From assembly GCA_050309795.1 (NCBI GenBank), contig JBNRMW010000006.1, positions 9,534-73,533 on the forward strand: a DNA stretch of 64,000 bases, read 5' to 3'. The position numbers and the translations under genes were made by a program. The notes below the pieces were generated by a model that did no database searches, was not told the origin of the DNA, and saw only the letters and a program-made list of their open reading frames with translations. The stretch comes from JBNRMW01 sp050309795. GTDB lineage: Bacteria; Bacillota_I; Bacilli_A; Erysipelotrichales; Erysipelotrichaceae. Shown here piece by piece: positions 53,040 through 61,482 of the stretch; positions within the stretch are counted from its first letter, which is position 1; each line of letters starts with the position of its first letter.

Positions 53040-54551
53040 ATGAAGCATTTTTTTGAAAAACTAAAAGAAATGTCGCTATCGGTCATTCCTCTATACGTAG
53101 TAGTAATGATTTTACATGTCACAGTGATTCCTTTCTCAGCTCGGGAACTGGCCGTATTTACAGTTTCAGCGATATTATTCCTTGTTGGTTTAGCTCTATT
53201 TAACTTAGGTGTTGAAATTAGTGTTGAGCGCATGGGGAATTCAATTGGGCGAGAATTTACATTAAGAAAGAATTTGCCTTTAGTGATTATTGCTGGGTTT
53301 CTCATCGTCTTTGTGGTGACTTTTGCGGATCCTCAAGTATCTGTTTTGAGTCAACAAGTCTTTGATGCTTCGGGTGGTGTAATTAATCCTAATTTACTGA
53401 AAGCTGTGGTAACTCTTGGCTGTGGATTATTTATTGTTCTTGCCTTATTACGTGTTTATATGAATATATCTTTAAGAAAAGTCTTATTTTATTCATATAT
53501 TTTGATGGCTGTATTAGGCGGAATTTTACTGCAGGTTAATCCAGGATTCTTTAGTGTCGCGATGGATGCGGGTGGCGTGACAACGGGCCCATTAACATTG
53601 CCCTTCATTATGTCTATGGGTGTTGGTGTTTCTGAACTATCGAAATCCAAAGATAGTCAAGAAAATAGTTTTGGTTATGTCACCCTTGCTTTGATTGGTC
53701 CGATTATTTCGGTTATGGCCTTGGGTGTCTTATTTCCATTCGATGCCAGTTTGGCACAGTATGTTGCTAGTCCCCTACCAGATGGTGGCGTGATCCAACA
53801 GATTGGCCCGCTATTACTTCAAGAACTAAAAAATATTACGATGGCAATTGCGCCGCTTTTAATTATTTTCTTAATTATGAATCGCTTATTTTTAAAAATT
53901 AAAACCCGTCAATTACGTAATATTTTAGTTGGATTTATTTATGTGTACTTTGGAATTGCTCTCTTCTTAACCGGCGTTAATGGTGGATTTAGTATGATCG
54001 CAACGATTGTTGGCCAGAAGTTAGCCTTATACTCACCAATATTACTTATTGTTGTCGGTTTTATTCTAGGACTGATTGTGGTCTTTGCTGAACCGGGCGT
54101 ATGGGTCTTGAATCGAAACGTTGAAGACGTTTCTGGGGGATATATTTCGTCTAAATTAATGATGATTGCCTTAAGTATTGCGGTGGGATTAGCCATCGTT
54201 ATTTCCTTGCTTAGAATCTTTCTGGGTATCCCCTTCTGGATCATTTTAGTTCTGGGTTATGGATCTGCCTTTTTGTTAATGAGAAAAAGCCCACCATTAT
54301 TTACAGCTATTGCGTTTGATTCAGGCAGTGTTGCAACCGGTCCGATGACCGCAACCTTCCTTTTATCTTTAGCTATTGGGGCGACACTAGCTATCGATGG
54401 AAATGTATTAGTAGAAGCCTTTGGGCTCGTCGCCATGGTCGCGATGATGCCGCCAATAGTTGTTCAACTTCTCGGCTGGATGGTATCTAGCCAAGAAAAA
54501 GTTACGAAAGAAGAAACAGACCAAGACGATTGGTTGGAAAGTGAAGATTAA
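53040..54551 (+). CDS. DUF1538 membrane protein, internally duplicated
   Basis: A 503-residue protein with about twelve hydrophobic segments. It is built from two similar halves 251-254 residues apart: FADPQVSVL (95-103) corresponds to FAEPGVWVL (349-357), and DAGGVTTGP (176-184) to DSGSVATGP (427-435). The DUF1538 family is of unknown function but has the look of a channel or transporter. It is 22 bases downstream of gyrA and one base from a tandem P-II protein, which suggests a transporter controlled by a P-II-type sensor, as AmtB is by GlnK. Substrate unknown. Confidence 0.8.
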   Translation: MKHFFEKLKEMSLSVIPLYVVVMILHVTVIPFSARELAVFTVSAILFLVGLALFNLGVEISVERMGNSIGREFTLRKNLPLVIIAGFLIVFVVTFADPQVSVLSQQVFDASGGVINPNLLKAVVTLGCGLFIVLALLRVYMNISLRKVLFYSYILMAVLGGILLQVNPGFFSVAMDAGGVTTGPLTLPFIMSMGVGVSELSKSKDSQENSFGYVTLALIGPIISVMALGVLFPFDASLAQYVASPLPDGGVIQQIGPLLLQELKNITMAIAPLLIIFLIMNRLFLKIKTRQLRNILVGFIYVYFGIALFLTGVNGGFSMIATIVGQKLALYSPILLIVVGFILGLIVVFAEPGVWVLNRNVEDVSGGYISSKLMMIALSIAVGLAIVISLLRIFLGIPFWIILVLGYGSAFLLMRKSPPLFTAIAFDSGSVATGPMTATFLLSLAIGATLAIDGNVLVEAFGLVAMVAMMPPIVVQLLGWMVSSQEKVTKEETDQDDWLESED

Positions 54552-54552
54552 T

Positions 54553-55233
54553 ATGGGAATGAAGAAAAACATTTCTTGTGTAATGACTATTGTCGAATAT
54601 GGTCGTGGACAAGAAGTTCGAGAAATCGCCAAACGGCACCATAGCGGTGGAGATTATGCTTTTCAAGGGAAGGGCACCATAAGCAACCGTTTATCCAATT
54701 TTCTAGGAATAGATCACGAACGTCGACAAGTCATTTTGACACTATTAACAGAAGAAAACGTTCCTGATTTTTTAATAGACTTGAAACAAGAATTGAGACT
54801 AGACCGAGCAGGACGAGGAATTGCCTTAGAGTTTCCCCTGCATCAAATATCTACAAAGAAAAGACGTATAACACGTCTGGAAAGAGAGGAAAACACAGGA
54901 ATGGAACATCGTTTAATTATTTCGATTGTCAATTATGGTCATTCTGAAGAGGTTGTAAAAGCAGCCCGCCAAGCGGGAGCAATCGGCGCAACCACCATAA
55001 AAGGACACGGTACCGCAGAAGAACACATTCCAAAAATACTTGGATTCCACATTGACCCAGAGAAAGAATTAATTCTAATGGTAGTCGAAACACCAATAGC
55101 AGATAGTATCGTTGACGCGATAGACGAGGTTGGGAAAAATAATGATAAAATTAATCCGGTTTCGTTCACAGTCGATGTGAATCAAGTATCTGGAATCATG
55201 TCTACAGAATTAAAAGAAAAACTAGCTTTATAA
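54553..55233 (+). CDS. Tandem P-II-like regulatory protein
   Basis: A 226-residue protein with two P-II-like domains in one chain: residues ~6-95 (SCVMTIVEYGRGQEVREIA, GKGT at 39-42) and ~118-215 (RLIISIVNYGHSEEVVKAAR, GHGT at 151-154), joined by a basic linker (STKKRRITRLERE). Each has the beta-alpha-beta pattern and the Gly-x-Gly-Thr segment at the P-II ligand site. The uridylylated Tyr51-loop of GlnB is not recognisable. ATG 54553 lies one base from the DUF1538 stop; the longer frame upstream is in the DUF1538 gene. It probably gates that membrane protein. Confidence 0.75.
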   Translation: MGMKKNISCVMTIVEYGRGQEVREIAKRHHSGGDYAFQGKGTISNRLSNFLGIDHERRQVILTLLTEENVPDFLIDLKQELRLDRAGRGIALEFPLHQISTKKRRITRLEREENTGMEHRLIISIVNYGHSEEVVKAARQAGAIGATTIKGHGTAEEHIPKILGFHIDPEKELILMVVETPIADSIVDAIDEVGKNNDKINPVSFTVDVNQVSGIMSTELKEKLAL

Positions 55234-55234
55234 A

Positions 55235-55262
55235 TTGACGGAAATAAAATATTTGTTATAAT
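55235..55262 (+). promoter_or_regulatory. serS T-box promoter
   Basis: TTGACG (55235-55240), 16-bp spacer, TATAAT (55257-55262). It starts immediately after the P-II stop codon. Confidence 0.8.
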
Positions 55263-55267
55263 TTAGA

Positions 55268-55463
55268 AAAGCATTGAAAGAGCCTAATGTTGAATGGAAT
55301 ACAGAGAAATGGTGGATGGTGCGAACCATTTGAAATTCAACAGTGCCAACTCTGGAGCTGATTCGGTCATCACCGTTATCGATTTGAGTGATAATGTTTC
55401 ACGTGAAACATTATAAGAAGGGTGGCAACACGAGATATCGTCCCTTTAGGATGGTATCTTTTT
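55268..55463 (+). promoter_or_regulatory. T-box riboswitch leader of serS (with an embedded parS site)
   Basis: Stem I pairings include GTTGAA/TTCAAC (55289-55294 with 55336-55341) and AAATGG/CCATTT (55307-55312 with 55326-55331). A serine codon TCU at 55351-55353, in AAC-TCU-GGAG on the 3' side of Stem I, is the likely specifier. The T-box AGGGTGGCAACACG is at 55419-55432. Its TGGC (55423-55426) pairs with GCCA, which fits the G73 discriminator of tRNA-Ser. The terminator is a 10-bp stem (55434-55443 with 55449-55458) plus T5. The 24-bp palindrome at 55391-55414, just before the antiterminator, lies where Stem III is expected and contains a perfect parS. Confidence 0.9.
55395..55410. other. 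parS site 1 (Spo0J/ParB binding)
   Basis: TGTTTCACGTGAAACA is an exact match to the bacterial parS consensus (TGTTNCACGTGAAACA). It is extended by four further complementary bases on each side to a perfect 24-bp palindrome. It lies in the transcribed serS leader, 11 kb from oriC, the normal zone for parS. Confidence 0.95.
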
Positions 55464-55482
55464 ATTTACACTAGGAGGAAAT

Positions 55483-56760
55483 ATGTTAGATATTAAATTG
55501 TTTCGCGAAAACCCAGAAGTAATCAAAGAAAATTTGAAGAAGAAATTTCAAGAAGAGAAATATGAGATAGTGGATAAAATCATTGATTTGGATACAACCT
55601 ATAGAGCGTTAAAAACAGAAGCAGATGAGCTTCGTGGCCAAAGAAATCGATTATCAAAACAAATTGGTGCTTTAATGGGCCAAAAGAAATTAGATGAAGC
55701 AAATGCTGTCAAACAAAAAGTTCAAACAATGGCCGGCCGATTAACTGAAATTGAAAGCCAAGAAAAACCATTACTTGATGAAATACGTCAGTTACAAATG
55801 ACGATACCCAATCTTATCGACGATACGGTACCAATTGGCCGGGATGATCACGATAATGTTGAACTTTATATTGAAGGAGAACCTATTATTCCGGAATTTG
55901 AGATTCCCCACCATATAGATATCATGGAAAACCTTGATGGAATTGATTTGGAATCTGCTCGAAAAACATCGGGCGCTGGTTTCTATTACTTAAAAGGTGA
56001 TATCGCGCGATTACACTCCGCGGTATTAAGTTATGCTCGTGATTTTATGATAGATAAAGGGTTTACCTACTATATACCACCATTTATGATTCGCTCTAAT
56101 GTTGTCACGGGAGTCATGAGCTTTGAGGAAATGGAAAACATGATGTACAAAATTGAAGGTGAAGATCTCTATTTGATTGGAACAAGCGAACATTCAATGA
56201 TTGGTAAATATATCGATACGATTATTGATCCAAAAGACTTGCCAGAACGCTCGACGTCATACTCACCGTGTTTCCGGAAAGAAGTCGGTGCTCACGGGAT
56301 TGAGGAACGTGGTGTTTATCGAGTGCATCAATTTGAAAAACAAGAGATGGTTGTCGTCTGTGAGCCGGAAGAGTCGGCTCAATGGTTTGAATTCATGTAC
56401 AAAGCTACCGTTGAGTTCTTTAGAAGCTTGGAAATCCCTGTTCGTGTTCTAGAATGTTGTTCGGGCGATTTAGCTGATTTGAAATCCAAATCGGTGGATG
56501 TTGAAGCGTTCAGTCCGCGACAAAACAAATATTTCGAAGTTGGTTCCTGTTCAAACTTAACGGATGCGCAAGCTCGTCGATTACAAATACGTATCGATTA
56601 TGGTAAAGAAAAAGTGTTTGCGCATACACTAAATAACACCGTCGCTACCCCACCACGTATGTTAATTGCCTTTCTCGAGAATAATTTAAGAGCTGATGGT
56701 TCTGTTTTCATTCCCGAAGTACTGCGTCCATATATGGGTGGAAAAGAAGAGATACGCTAA
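55483..56760 (+). CDS. serS: Seryl-tRNA synthetase
   Basis: A 425-residue class II synthetase. The N-terminal tRNA-binding arm (LRGQRNRLSKQIGALMGQKK) forms a long coiled coil (residues ~25-100). The catalytic core has YIPPFMIRS, LIGTSEHSM (near 226), CFRKEVGAHG (motif 2, near 263) and TPPRMLIAFLENN (motif 3, near 390). AGGAGG precedes the ATG. The T-box upstream controls it. It lies between the P-II gene and a second parS site. Confidence 0.97.
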   Translation: MLDIKLFRENPEVIKENLKKKFQEEKYEIVDKIIDLDTTYRALKTEADELRGQRNRLSKQIGALMGQKKLDEANAVKQKVQTMAGRLTEIESQEKPLLDEIRQLQMTIPNLIDDTVPIGRDDHDNVELYIEGEPIIPEFEIPHHIDIMENLDGIDLESARKTSGAGFYYLKGDIARLHSAVLSYARDFMIDKGFTYYIPPFMIRSNVVTGVMSFEEMENMMYKIEGEDLYLIGTSEHSMIGKYIDTIIDPKDLPERSTSYSPCFRKEVGAHGIEERGVYRVHQFEKQEMVVVCEPEESAQWFEFMYKATVEFFRSLEIPVRVLECCSGDLADLKSKSVDVEAFSPRQNKYFEVGSCSNLTDAQARRLQIRIDYGKEKVFAHTLNNTVATPPRMLIAFLENNLRADGSVFIPEVLRPYMGGKEEIR

Positions 56761-56762
56761 AT

Positions 56763-56778
56763 TGTTTCACGTGAAACA
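56763..56778. other. parS site 2 (Spo0J/ParB binding)
   Basis: A second exact TGTTTCACGTGAAACA, two bases after the serS stop codon and five bases before the -35 of the SRP RNA gene. It is 1.37 kb from parS site 1. Two exact 16-bp matches this close to oriC cannot be chance. Confidence 0.95.
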
Positions 56779-56783
56779 GATGG

Positions 56784-56812
56784 TTGATATTTCAAGAAAA
56801 ATTTAGTATGAT
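56784..56812 (+). promoter_or_regulatory. Promoter of the SRP RNA gene
   Basis: TTGATA (56784-56789), 17-bp spacer and TATGAT (56807-56812), with the RNA starting about six bases later. The upstream region carries parS site 2, so ParB bound there might affect this promoter. Confidence 0.8.
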
Positions 56813-56817
56813 ATTAG

Positions 56818-56902
56818 AGCTACTGCAACAGCATCTAGTGAACCAGGTCAGGGTAGGAATACAGCAGCCTTAAACTAGCTCTGCTGTGTGTGGTAGCTTT
56901 TT
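56818..56902 (+). ncRNA. ffs: Small signal recognition particle RNA (4.5S type)
   Basis: An ~80-base hairpin RNA: the ends AGCTAC (56818-56823) and GTAGCT (56893-56898) pair, and a T-run follows. The apical part contains the universal SRP domain IV: GGTCAGG, then GTA-GGAA-TAC (a GGAA tetraloop), then AGCAGCC. It is the short form without an Alu domain. In B. subtilis scr lies between tadA and dnaX; here it lies before tadA. Confidence 0.95.
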
Positions 56903-56914
56903 ACTAGGAGACCT

Positions 56915-57355
56915 ATGGAATATTACATGAAAGAAGCCCTAAAAGAGGCAAACAAAGCAATTACCTTTGACGAAGTTCCGATTGGCGCAGTTATTGTTTA
57001 CAAAGATAAAATCATTGCTCGTACTTTTAATGGAAAAGAACGAGCACAAAACGCAACCCGACACGCTGAAATATTAGCGATTGAAGAAGCAAGTAATTAT
57101 CTTCAAACTTGGCGACTAGACGAATGTGATCTCTATGTTACGTTAGAGCCCTGTTCTATGTGTGCTGGAGCCATAATCCAAGCTCGTTTACGTCAAGTAA
57201 CCTTTGGTGCTCTAGATCCAAAATCAGGAGCGTTAGGAGGTTTGTACAATATGTATGATATTGTGGGTTTTAACCATTATCCAATAGTTAAGCACGGTCT
57301 TCTTAAAGAAGAATGTTCAACAATTCTCAAAAACTATTTTAAGACAAAGCGCTAG
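56915..57355 (+). CDS. tadA: tRNA-specific adenosine deaminase
   Basis: A 146-residue zinc-dependent deaminase that makes inosine at the wobble position of tRNA-Arg(ACG). The zinc site is complete: H50-A-E52 (with Glu52 as proton shuttle) and PCSMC with Cys80 and Cys83. The GALDPKSGALGGLYN region near 107-120 is typical of TadA. An AGGAG precedes the ATG. It overlaps none of its neighbours; the SRP RNA ends 12 bases before it. Confidence 0.95.
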   Translation: MEYYMKEALKEANKAITFDEVPIGAVIVYKDKIIARTFNGKERAQNATRHAEILAIEEASNYLQTWRLDECDLYVTLEPCSMCAGAIIQARLRQVTFGALDPKSGALGGLYNMYDIVGFNHYPIVKHGLLKEECSTILKNYFKTKR

Positions 57356-57397
57356 GCTTTGTTTTTTAATGGTATAATAGAAACATTAGGAGGATTT

Positions 57398-59131
57398 ATG
57401 ATTTACAAGTCTCTTTATCGTACCTATCGGCCACAACAATTCTCTGAAGTTGTCGGACAAAAACACATCGTAACTGCCTTATCTAATGCCTTGAAACGAA
57501 ATAAAATTGCGCATGCGTATCTTTTTTGTGGACCGCGCGGGATTGGTAAAACAACCGTTGCGAAATTGTTTGCTAAAGCGGTCAATTGCCTACAACCTGA
57601 GGATGCCCCATGCGGGAAATGTGCGAGTTGTGTCTCCATGAATCAGCCAAATCATCCAGATATTATCGAAATGGACGCGGCATCAAACAATGGAGTGGAC
57701 GAAATCCGCGAAATTGTTGATAAAGTCAAATATGCGCCGGTTGAAGGAAAATATAAGATATATATAATTGACGAGGTGCACATGCTAACCTCTGGAGCAT
57801 TTAACGCGCTTTTAAAAACGTTAGAAGAGCCCCCACGCCATGTGATTTTTATTTTGGCGACAACAGATCCTCAAAAAGTTATCCCGACTGTTATTTCGCG
57901 AACTCAACGTTTCGACTTTACACGAGCAAGCGTAAAAGATATTAGCCAATTAATCGAAAAAGTGACAGCAGAAGAAAAAATACAAATTGAGCCAGAAGCT
58001 ATTAAACTCATAGCAGAGCTTGCTGATGGGGGATTTCGCGATGGTTTATCCATTTTAGAACAAGTCATCGCTTTTGCAGATGATGTAATTTCCGTCGAGG
58101 TGGTTTCTGAAGTCTATCGTCTGGCGAAAACCGAAGACCTTCAACATTTCATCGAAGACATTTTAAACTTGGATGTTAAAGAAGCTTATCGTCGTTTGGA
58201 ACTGTTTGATCAAATGTCCATTGATTATCGTCGCTTTGCCCACGACCTAATGGAATTATGTAAGGCGTCGGTTATTTTTAAACTAACCAAGGACCTATCG
58301 TTTGTTGCTGGTCGCTTTCAAAAAGCTGCCGAAAACTTAGCTCATCATGGAGAAAGTCATCGCCTATTGGATTTTATTGATGAATTTCTTAATGTTCAAA
58401 ACAATGCTCGCTTCAGTGGCTTGTATCGTTCCTATTTAGAAGTAGTCACATTAAAGTTGTGTCAAATAGAAGAAACCCAAGCTGTAGAACCAGCAAGGGA
58501 AACGCCAAATGTTAAGAAGGAAACGATGGCTATACCTGAGAAAGTCCCTGCATTGCCAACTCAACCAAAACCTCAAAAGAAAACGCTTGTTGAACCGAAA
58601 GTGAAACCAAAAATAACAACACCAACCAATTCTCAAAAAATCGATGAAGACATCATTCCAGTTCTAATTGATTTGATGGTTCTTGGCAACAAAGAACTTC
58701 GAGAACAAGAATCAGACCGTTGGTATAAGGTCAATGACCTAGCACTGGACCCAGAATATCGGAAAGTGGCAATTATTTTAAAAAATAGCGACATCAAAAT
58801 TTCTGGAGAAGAATTTGTTGTCGTTAGCCTAGCCCGACAGGAACAAGTCAATGTGTTGAACCAACCAAGCAATCAACAGCTGATTAGAGAAACCATGAAG
58901 GCAGCTATTGGAACGGAAAAAAGTGTGCTTGCGGTCAGCAATCAAGAACTTTCAAAAGCGGTAGCTATATTTATGGAGAAATGGAACGCGAAGACCTTAC
59001 CAACAGTTGAAGAAGCAAGAAAACAATTAGTTCGGTTTGAAGTAAAAGAGCCTGAAGAAGTCGAAATCATTGACCCAGAAGCCCTACTTAAAGAAATGCT
59101 CGGCGACCTTGTCGTCGTAAAGGATGAATAA
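57398..59131 (+). CDS. dnaX: DNA polymerase III gamma/tau subunit
   Basis: A 577-residue clamp-loader ATPase. Walker A GPRGIGKT is at residues 45-52, the zinc module has C64, C72, C75 and C78, and SRC-type TVISRTQRF lies near 170. The C-terminal half contains a Lys/Pro/Thr-rich linker (~375-415) and a tau-like tail. I chose ATG 57398, behind TTAGGAGG; an in-frame ATG at 57359 lies before that site. yaaK (EbfC), which usually follows dnaX, is missing; recR overlaps by one base. Confidence 0.95.
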   Translation: MIYKSLYRTYRPQQFSEVVGQKHIVTALSNALKRNKIAHAYLFCGPRGIGKTTVAKLFAKAVNCLQPEDAPCGKCASCVSMNQPNHPDIIEMDAASNNGVDEIREIVDKVKYAPVEGKYKIYIIDEVHMLTSGAFNALLKTLEEPPRHVIFILATTDPQKVIPTVISRTQRFDFTRASVKDISQLIEKVTAEEKIQIEPEAIKLIAELADGGFRDGLSILEQVIAFADDVISVEVVSEVYRLAKTEDLQHFIEDILNLDVKEAYRRLELFDQMSIDYRRFAHDLMELCKASVIFKLTKDLSFVAGRFQKAAENLAHHGESHRLLDFIDEFLNVQNNARFSGLYRSYLEVVTLKLCQIEETQAVEPARETPNVKKETMAIPEKVPALPTQPKPQKKTLVEPKVKPKITTPTNSQKIDEDIIPVLIDLMVLGNKELREQESDRWYKVNDLALDPEYRKVAIILKNSDIKISGEEFVVVSLARQEQVNVLNQPSNQQLIRETMKAAIGTEKSVLAVSNQELSKAVAIFMEKWNAKTLPTVEEARKQLVRFEVKEPEEVEIIDPEALLKEMLGDLVVVKDE

Positions 59132-59721
59132 TGTACCCACAAGTATTACTAGAGTTAATTGAACAATTAAAAAATTTACCAGGGGTTGGTGAAAAAACAG
59201 CCCAAAGATACGCATTCAAATTATTAGAAATGAGCAACGACGAGCTTGAAATATTTTCAAGTAGCATTATCGATGCGAAAAATTCTTTAAAGTACTGTGA
59301 CCGTTGCGGAAACTTTTCTAGCGACAGTCTATGTGAAATTTGTCAAGATGAAAAACGCGATCAAGAGACCCTATGTGTTGTCGGGTCGATCAAAGATATT
59401 GTGGCGATAGAACGGTTGGAACAATATCCAGGAACCTATTTTGTTTTAAATGGCTTAATTTCAACAGTAGAAAATGTTCTACCGGTTGATTTAAATATAA
59501 ATCAACTTCAACGCCGATTAGAAGAAGGAGTCAAGGAAATGATACTGGCTTTAAATCCAACGGTTGAAGGAGAAACTACAGCGCTTTATTTAGCTAAAAA
59601 ATTTAGTAATCAATGTGAGATTACACGATTAGCACAGGGATTACCGATGGGTGGACAACTCGAATATGTGGATGATCTCACCTTATTGCGCTCCATGTTA
59701 AATCGCAAAACATTGGAATAG
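59131..59721 (+). CDS. recR: Recombination protein RecR
   Basis: A 196-residue protein with HhH (LKNLPGVGEKTAQRYAF, residues 13-29), a C4 zinc finger (C56, C59, C68, C71), and a TOPRIM domain beginning LCVVGSIKDIVAIE near 81 with the acidic GETTALYL segment near 145. It is 196 residues, as usual. It starts within the dnaX stop codon. RecR acts with RecO and RecF in gap repair. Confidence 0.96.
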   Translation: MYPQVLLELIEQLKNLPGVGEKTAQRYAFKLLEMSNDELEIFSSSIIDAKNSLKYCDRCGNFSSDSLCEICQDEKRDQETLCVVGSIKDIVAIERLEQYPGTYFVLNGLISTVENVLPVDLNINQLQRRLEEGVKEMILALNPTVEGETTALYLAKKFSNQCEITRLAQGLPMGGQLEYVDDLTLLRSMLNRKTLE

Positions 59722-59734
59722 GAGGTTTCACCAG

Positions 59735-60649
59735 ATGGCATCAATTGCCTATATCTGTCAACACGAAATGATTGAATTTCACCGGCTTCGTGGACACCGG
59801 GAGATTGTTTTCTTGCGCCTAAGTACCAAAAAGTTTTCGAAGTTTGATGTGAACGACTATTTGTTTTTCTTAACTAAAACAGGAAACCGTTCTCAAAGAG
59901 GAGTGGTTGGTTTTGGAAAATTATATAAATACGAACAATTAACTCCATCCAGCATGTGGAAAAAGTACCGTGAAATGACGGGATATGCCAATCCACAAGA
60001 AATGAATGAAGCATTAGATTTTATGAAAAAGGCAGATTCACCAATTAAAAAAGTTGGTGGTCTCTACTTAAAGAATGTCTTATATTTTGAATTTCCATTA
60101 TATTTGAGTGAATTTGGATTTAATTTAGAACCTAATTTAGAATCTTTTACATATATTGATCAAGATCAGGATGTCACGTCCCAATTGTTTTCTTCTATAA
60201 AAAATGTCGGTCTTGATTTGTGGTCACAAACACAAAGCCAACCAATAGATTCAGGTTATGTAGAAATGGAGCTGAAACGACATGTTCTAGCTTGGGCGGT
60301 TGAAAAATATAATCTTCTTCAAAGTCCAAGAAATGCGACATTAGACAATCGCTTGAAACGATTAAATGGCGATTTGGAAAAAATCCCGTTAACTAGTCAA
60401 GCCTATACACTCAGCGTTGGTCAAAAAATACATTGCTATATTCCGTTGCTGCGAAAGAACCAAACAGCCATTAGCGAAGCCATTGGGATTGCTTGTACGC
60501 TCTCTCGTGTGGGTGAAAAACATCCGTTAGTGGATGATTCAAGTTTAAAAGTTTATCTTTATGGAATGGGTGGATTAAAAGAATCATTGAACGAACAACT
60601 AAAGCTCTTTAATATATTATATATTGACGTTAATGAGGTGAATGAATGA
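59735..60649 (+). CDS. Unrecognised 304-residue soluble protein between recR and nadK
   Basis: A soluble protein without signal peptide or membrane helices. The first ~85 residues (EIVFLRLSTKKFSKFDVNDYLFFLTK and GVVGFGKLYKYEQL, in parts) have the strand pattern and 'GxxGFGxL' turn of PUA/EVE/ASCH-like RNA-binding domains, but this is only an impression. The rest shows no motif. AGGAGG-type site (AATAGGAGG) and ATG fix the start. It overlaps nadK by 4 nt and follows recR by 13 bases, so it is expressed with housekeeping genes and probably has a conserved role in this lineage. Confidence 0.65.
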   Translation: MASIAYICQHEMIEFHRLRGHREIVFLRLSTKKFSKFDVNDYLFFLTKTGNRSQRGVVGFGKLYKYEQLTPSSMWKKYREMTGYANPQEMNEALDFMKKADSPIKKVGGLYLKNVLYFEFPLYLSEFGFNLEPNLESFTYIDQDQDVTSQLFSSIKNVGLDLWSQTQSQPIDSGYVEMELKRHVLAWAVEKYNLLQSPRNATLDNRLKRLNGDLEKIPLTSQAYTLSVGQKIHCYIPLLRKNQTAISEAIGIACTLSRVGEKHPLVDDSSLKVYLYGMGGLKESLNEQLKLFNILYIDVNEVNE

Positions 60650-61428
60650 ACATTTGTATTGAACATAGAACAGATGAAAAATCTAAAGAAATATTAAACG
60701 AGGTGACACGACGTATCACAAGCTTAGGCCATCAACTGGTTTCGGATCATCCAGATTTAGTCATCACGATTGGTGGAGATGGAACCATGTTACATGCGAT
60801 CCATACGTATTTGGAAAAAAACCAACATCCAAAGTTTGTGGGTATCCATACAGGAACACTTGGCTTCTTTACCGATTATGAATCAACGGAATTAGATGCT
60901 TTCTTTAATGATTTTAACCAAAAACCCAAGGTAAATAAAGTCCGACTCTTGGAAGCAGATATTGAATACAATGATGGCCGACCAATGCGAAAAATCTTTG
61001 CTTTGAATGAAATTCGTGTCGAAAACATTTTACAAACGCAACTTCTTGATGTTTATATAGACGATGCTTTTTTAGAACGCTTTCGTGGGAATGGTCTTTG
61101 TGTGAGTGGACAAATCGGATCAACCGCCTATAATCGCTCGATTCAAGGGGCAATCATTGATGATAGTTTAGAAGCGATTCAACTAACTGAAATTTCTGGT
61201 ATTCATCACAAACATTATCGCTCGCTTAACTCACCATTAATTTTAAATGCACATAAAGAAGTTGTGTTGCGAAGCGATACATTTGAAAAGGCAATGATGG
61301 TTTATGACCATCTCTATATTGATTTGTTTAATGTTAAAAAAGTTAGCATACACTTAAGCCAACGAGTTGTAAAATTTGCTCGATTTAGGAACTATTCCTA
61401 CTTTGCGAGACTACGTAATTTGTTCTAA
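60646..61428 (+). CDS. nadK: NAD kinase
   Basis: A 260-residue ATP-NAD kinase that makes NADP. The GGDGT motif is at residues 43-47, GIHTGTLGFF near 68, the NE(I/A) motif LNEIRVEN near 122 and the SGQIGSTAYNRSI region near 155. It overlaps the unknown gene before it and ends at a strong bidirectional terminator. Position after recR is not that of B. subtilis. Confidence 0.95.
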   Translation: MNICIEHRTDEKSKEILNEVTRRITSLGHQLVSDHPDLVITIGGDGTMLHAIHTYLEKNQHPKFVGIHTGTLGFFTDYESTELDAFFNDFNQKPKVNKVRLLEADIEYNDGRPMRKIFALNEIRVENILQTQLLDVYIDDAFLERFRGNGLCVSGQIGSTAYNRSIQGAIIDDSLEAIQLTEISGIHHKHYRSLNSPLILNAHKEVVLRSDTFEKAMMVYDHLYIDLFNVKKVSIHLSQRVVKFARFRNYSYFARLRNLF

Positions 61429-61450
61429 TCGTATTAAAACAAGTCCTTTT

Positions 61451-61482
61451 AAAAAAGATATTTTTTTTCAAATATCTTTTTT
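61451..61482. terminator. Bidirectional terminator between nadK and rodA
   Basis: Stem AAAAAAGATATTT / AAATATCTTTTTT with a short loop. It has A/T runs on both sides, so it ends nadK on the + strand and rodA on the minus strand. Confidence 0.9.
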
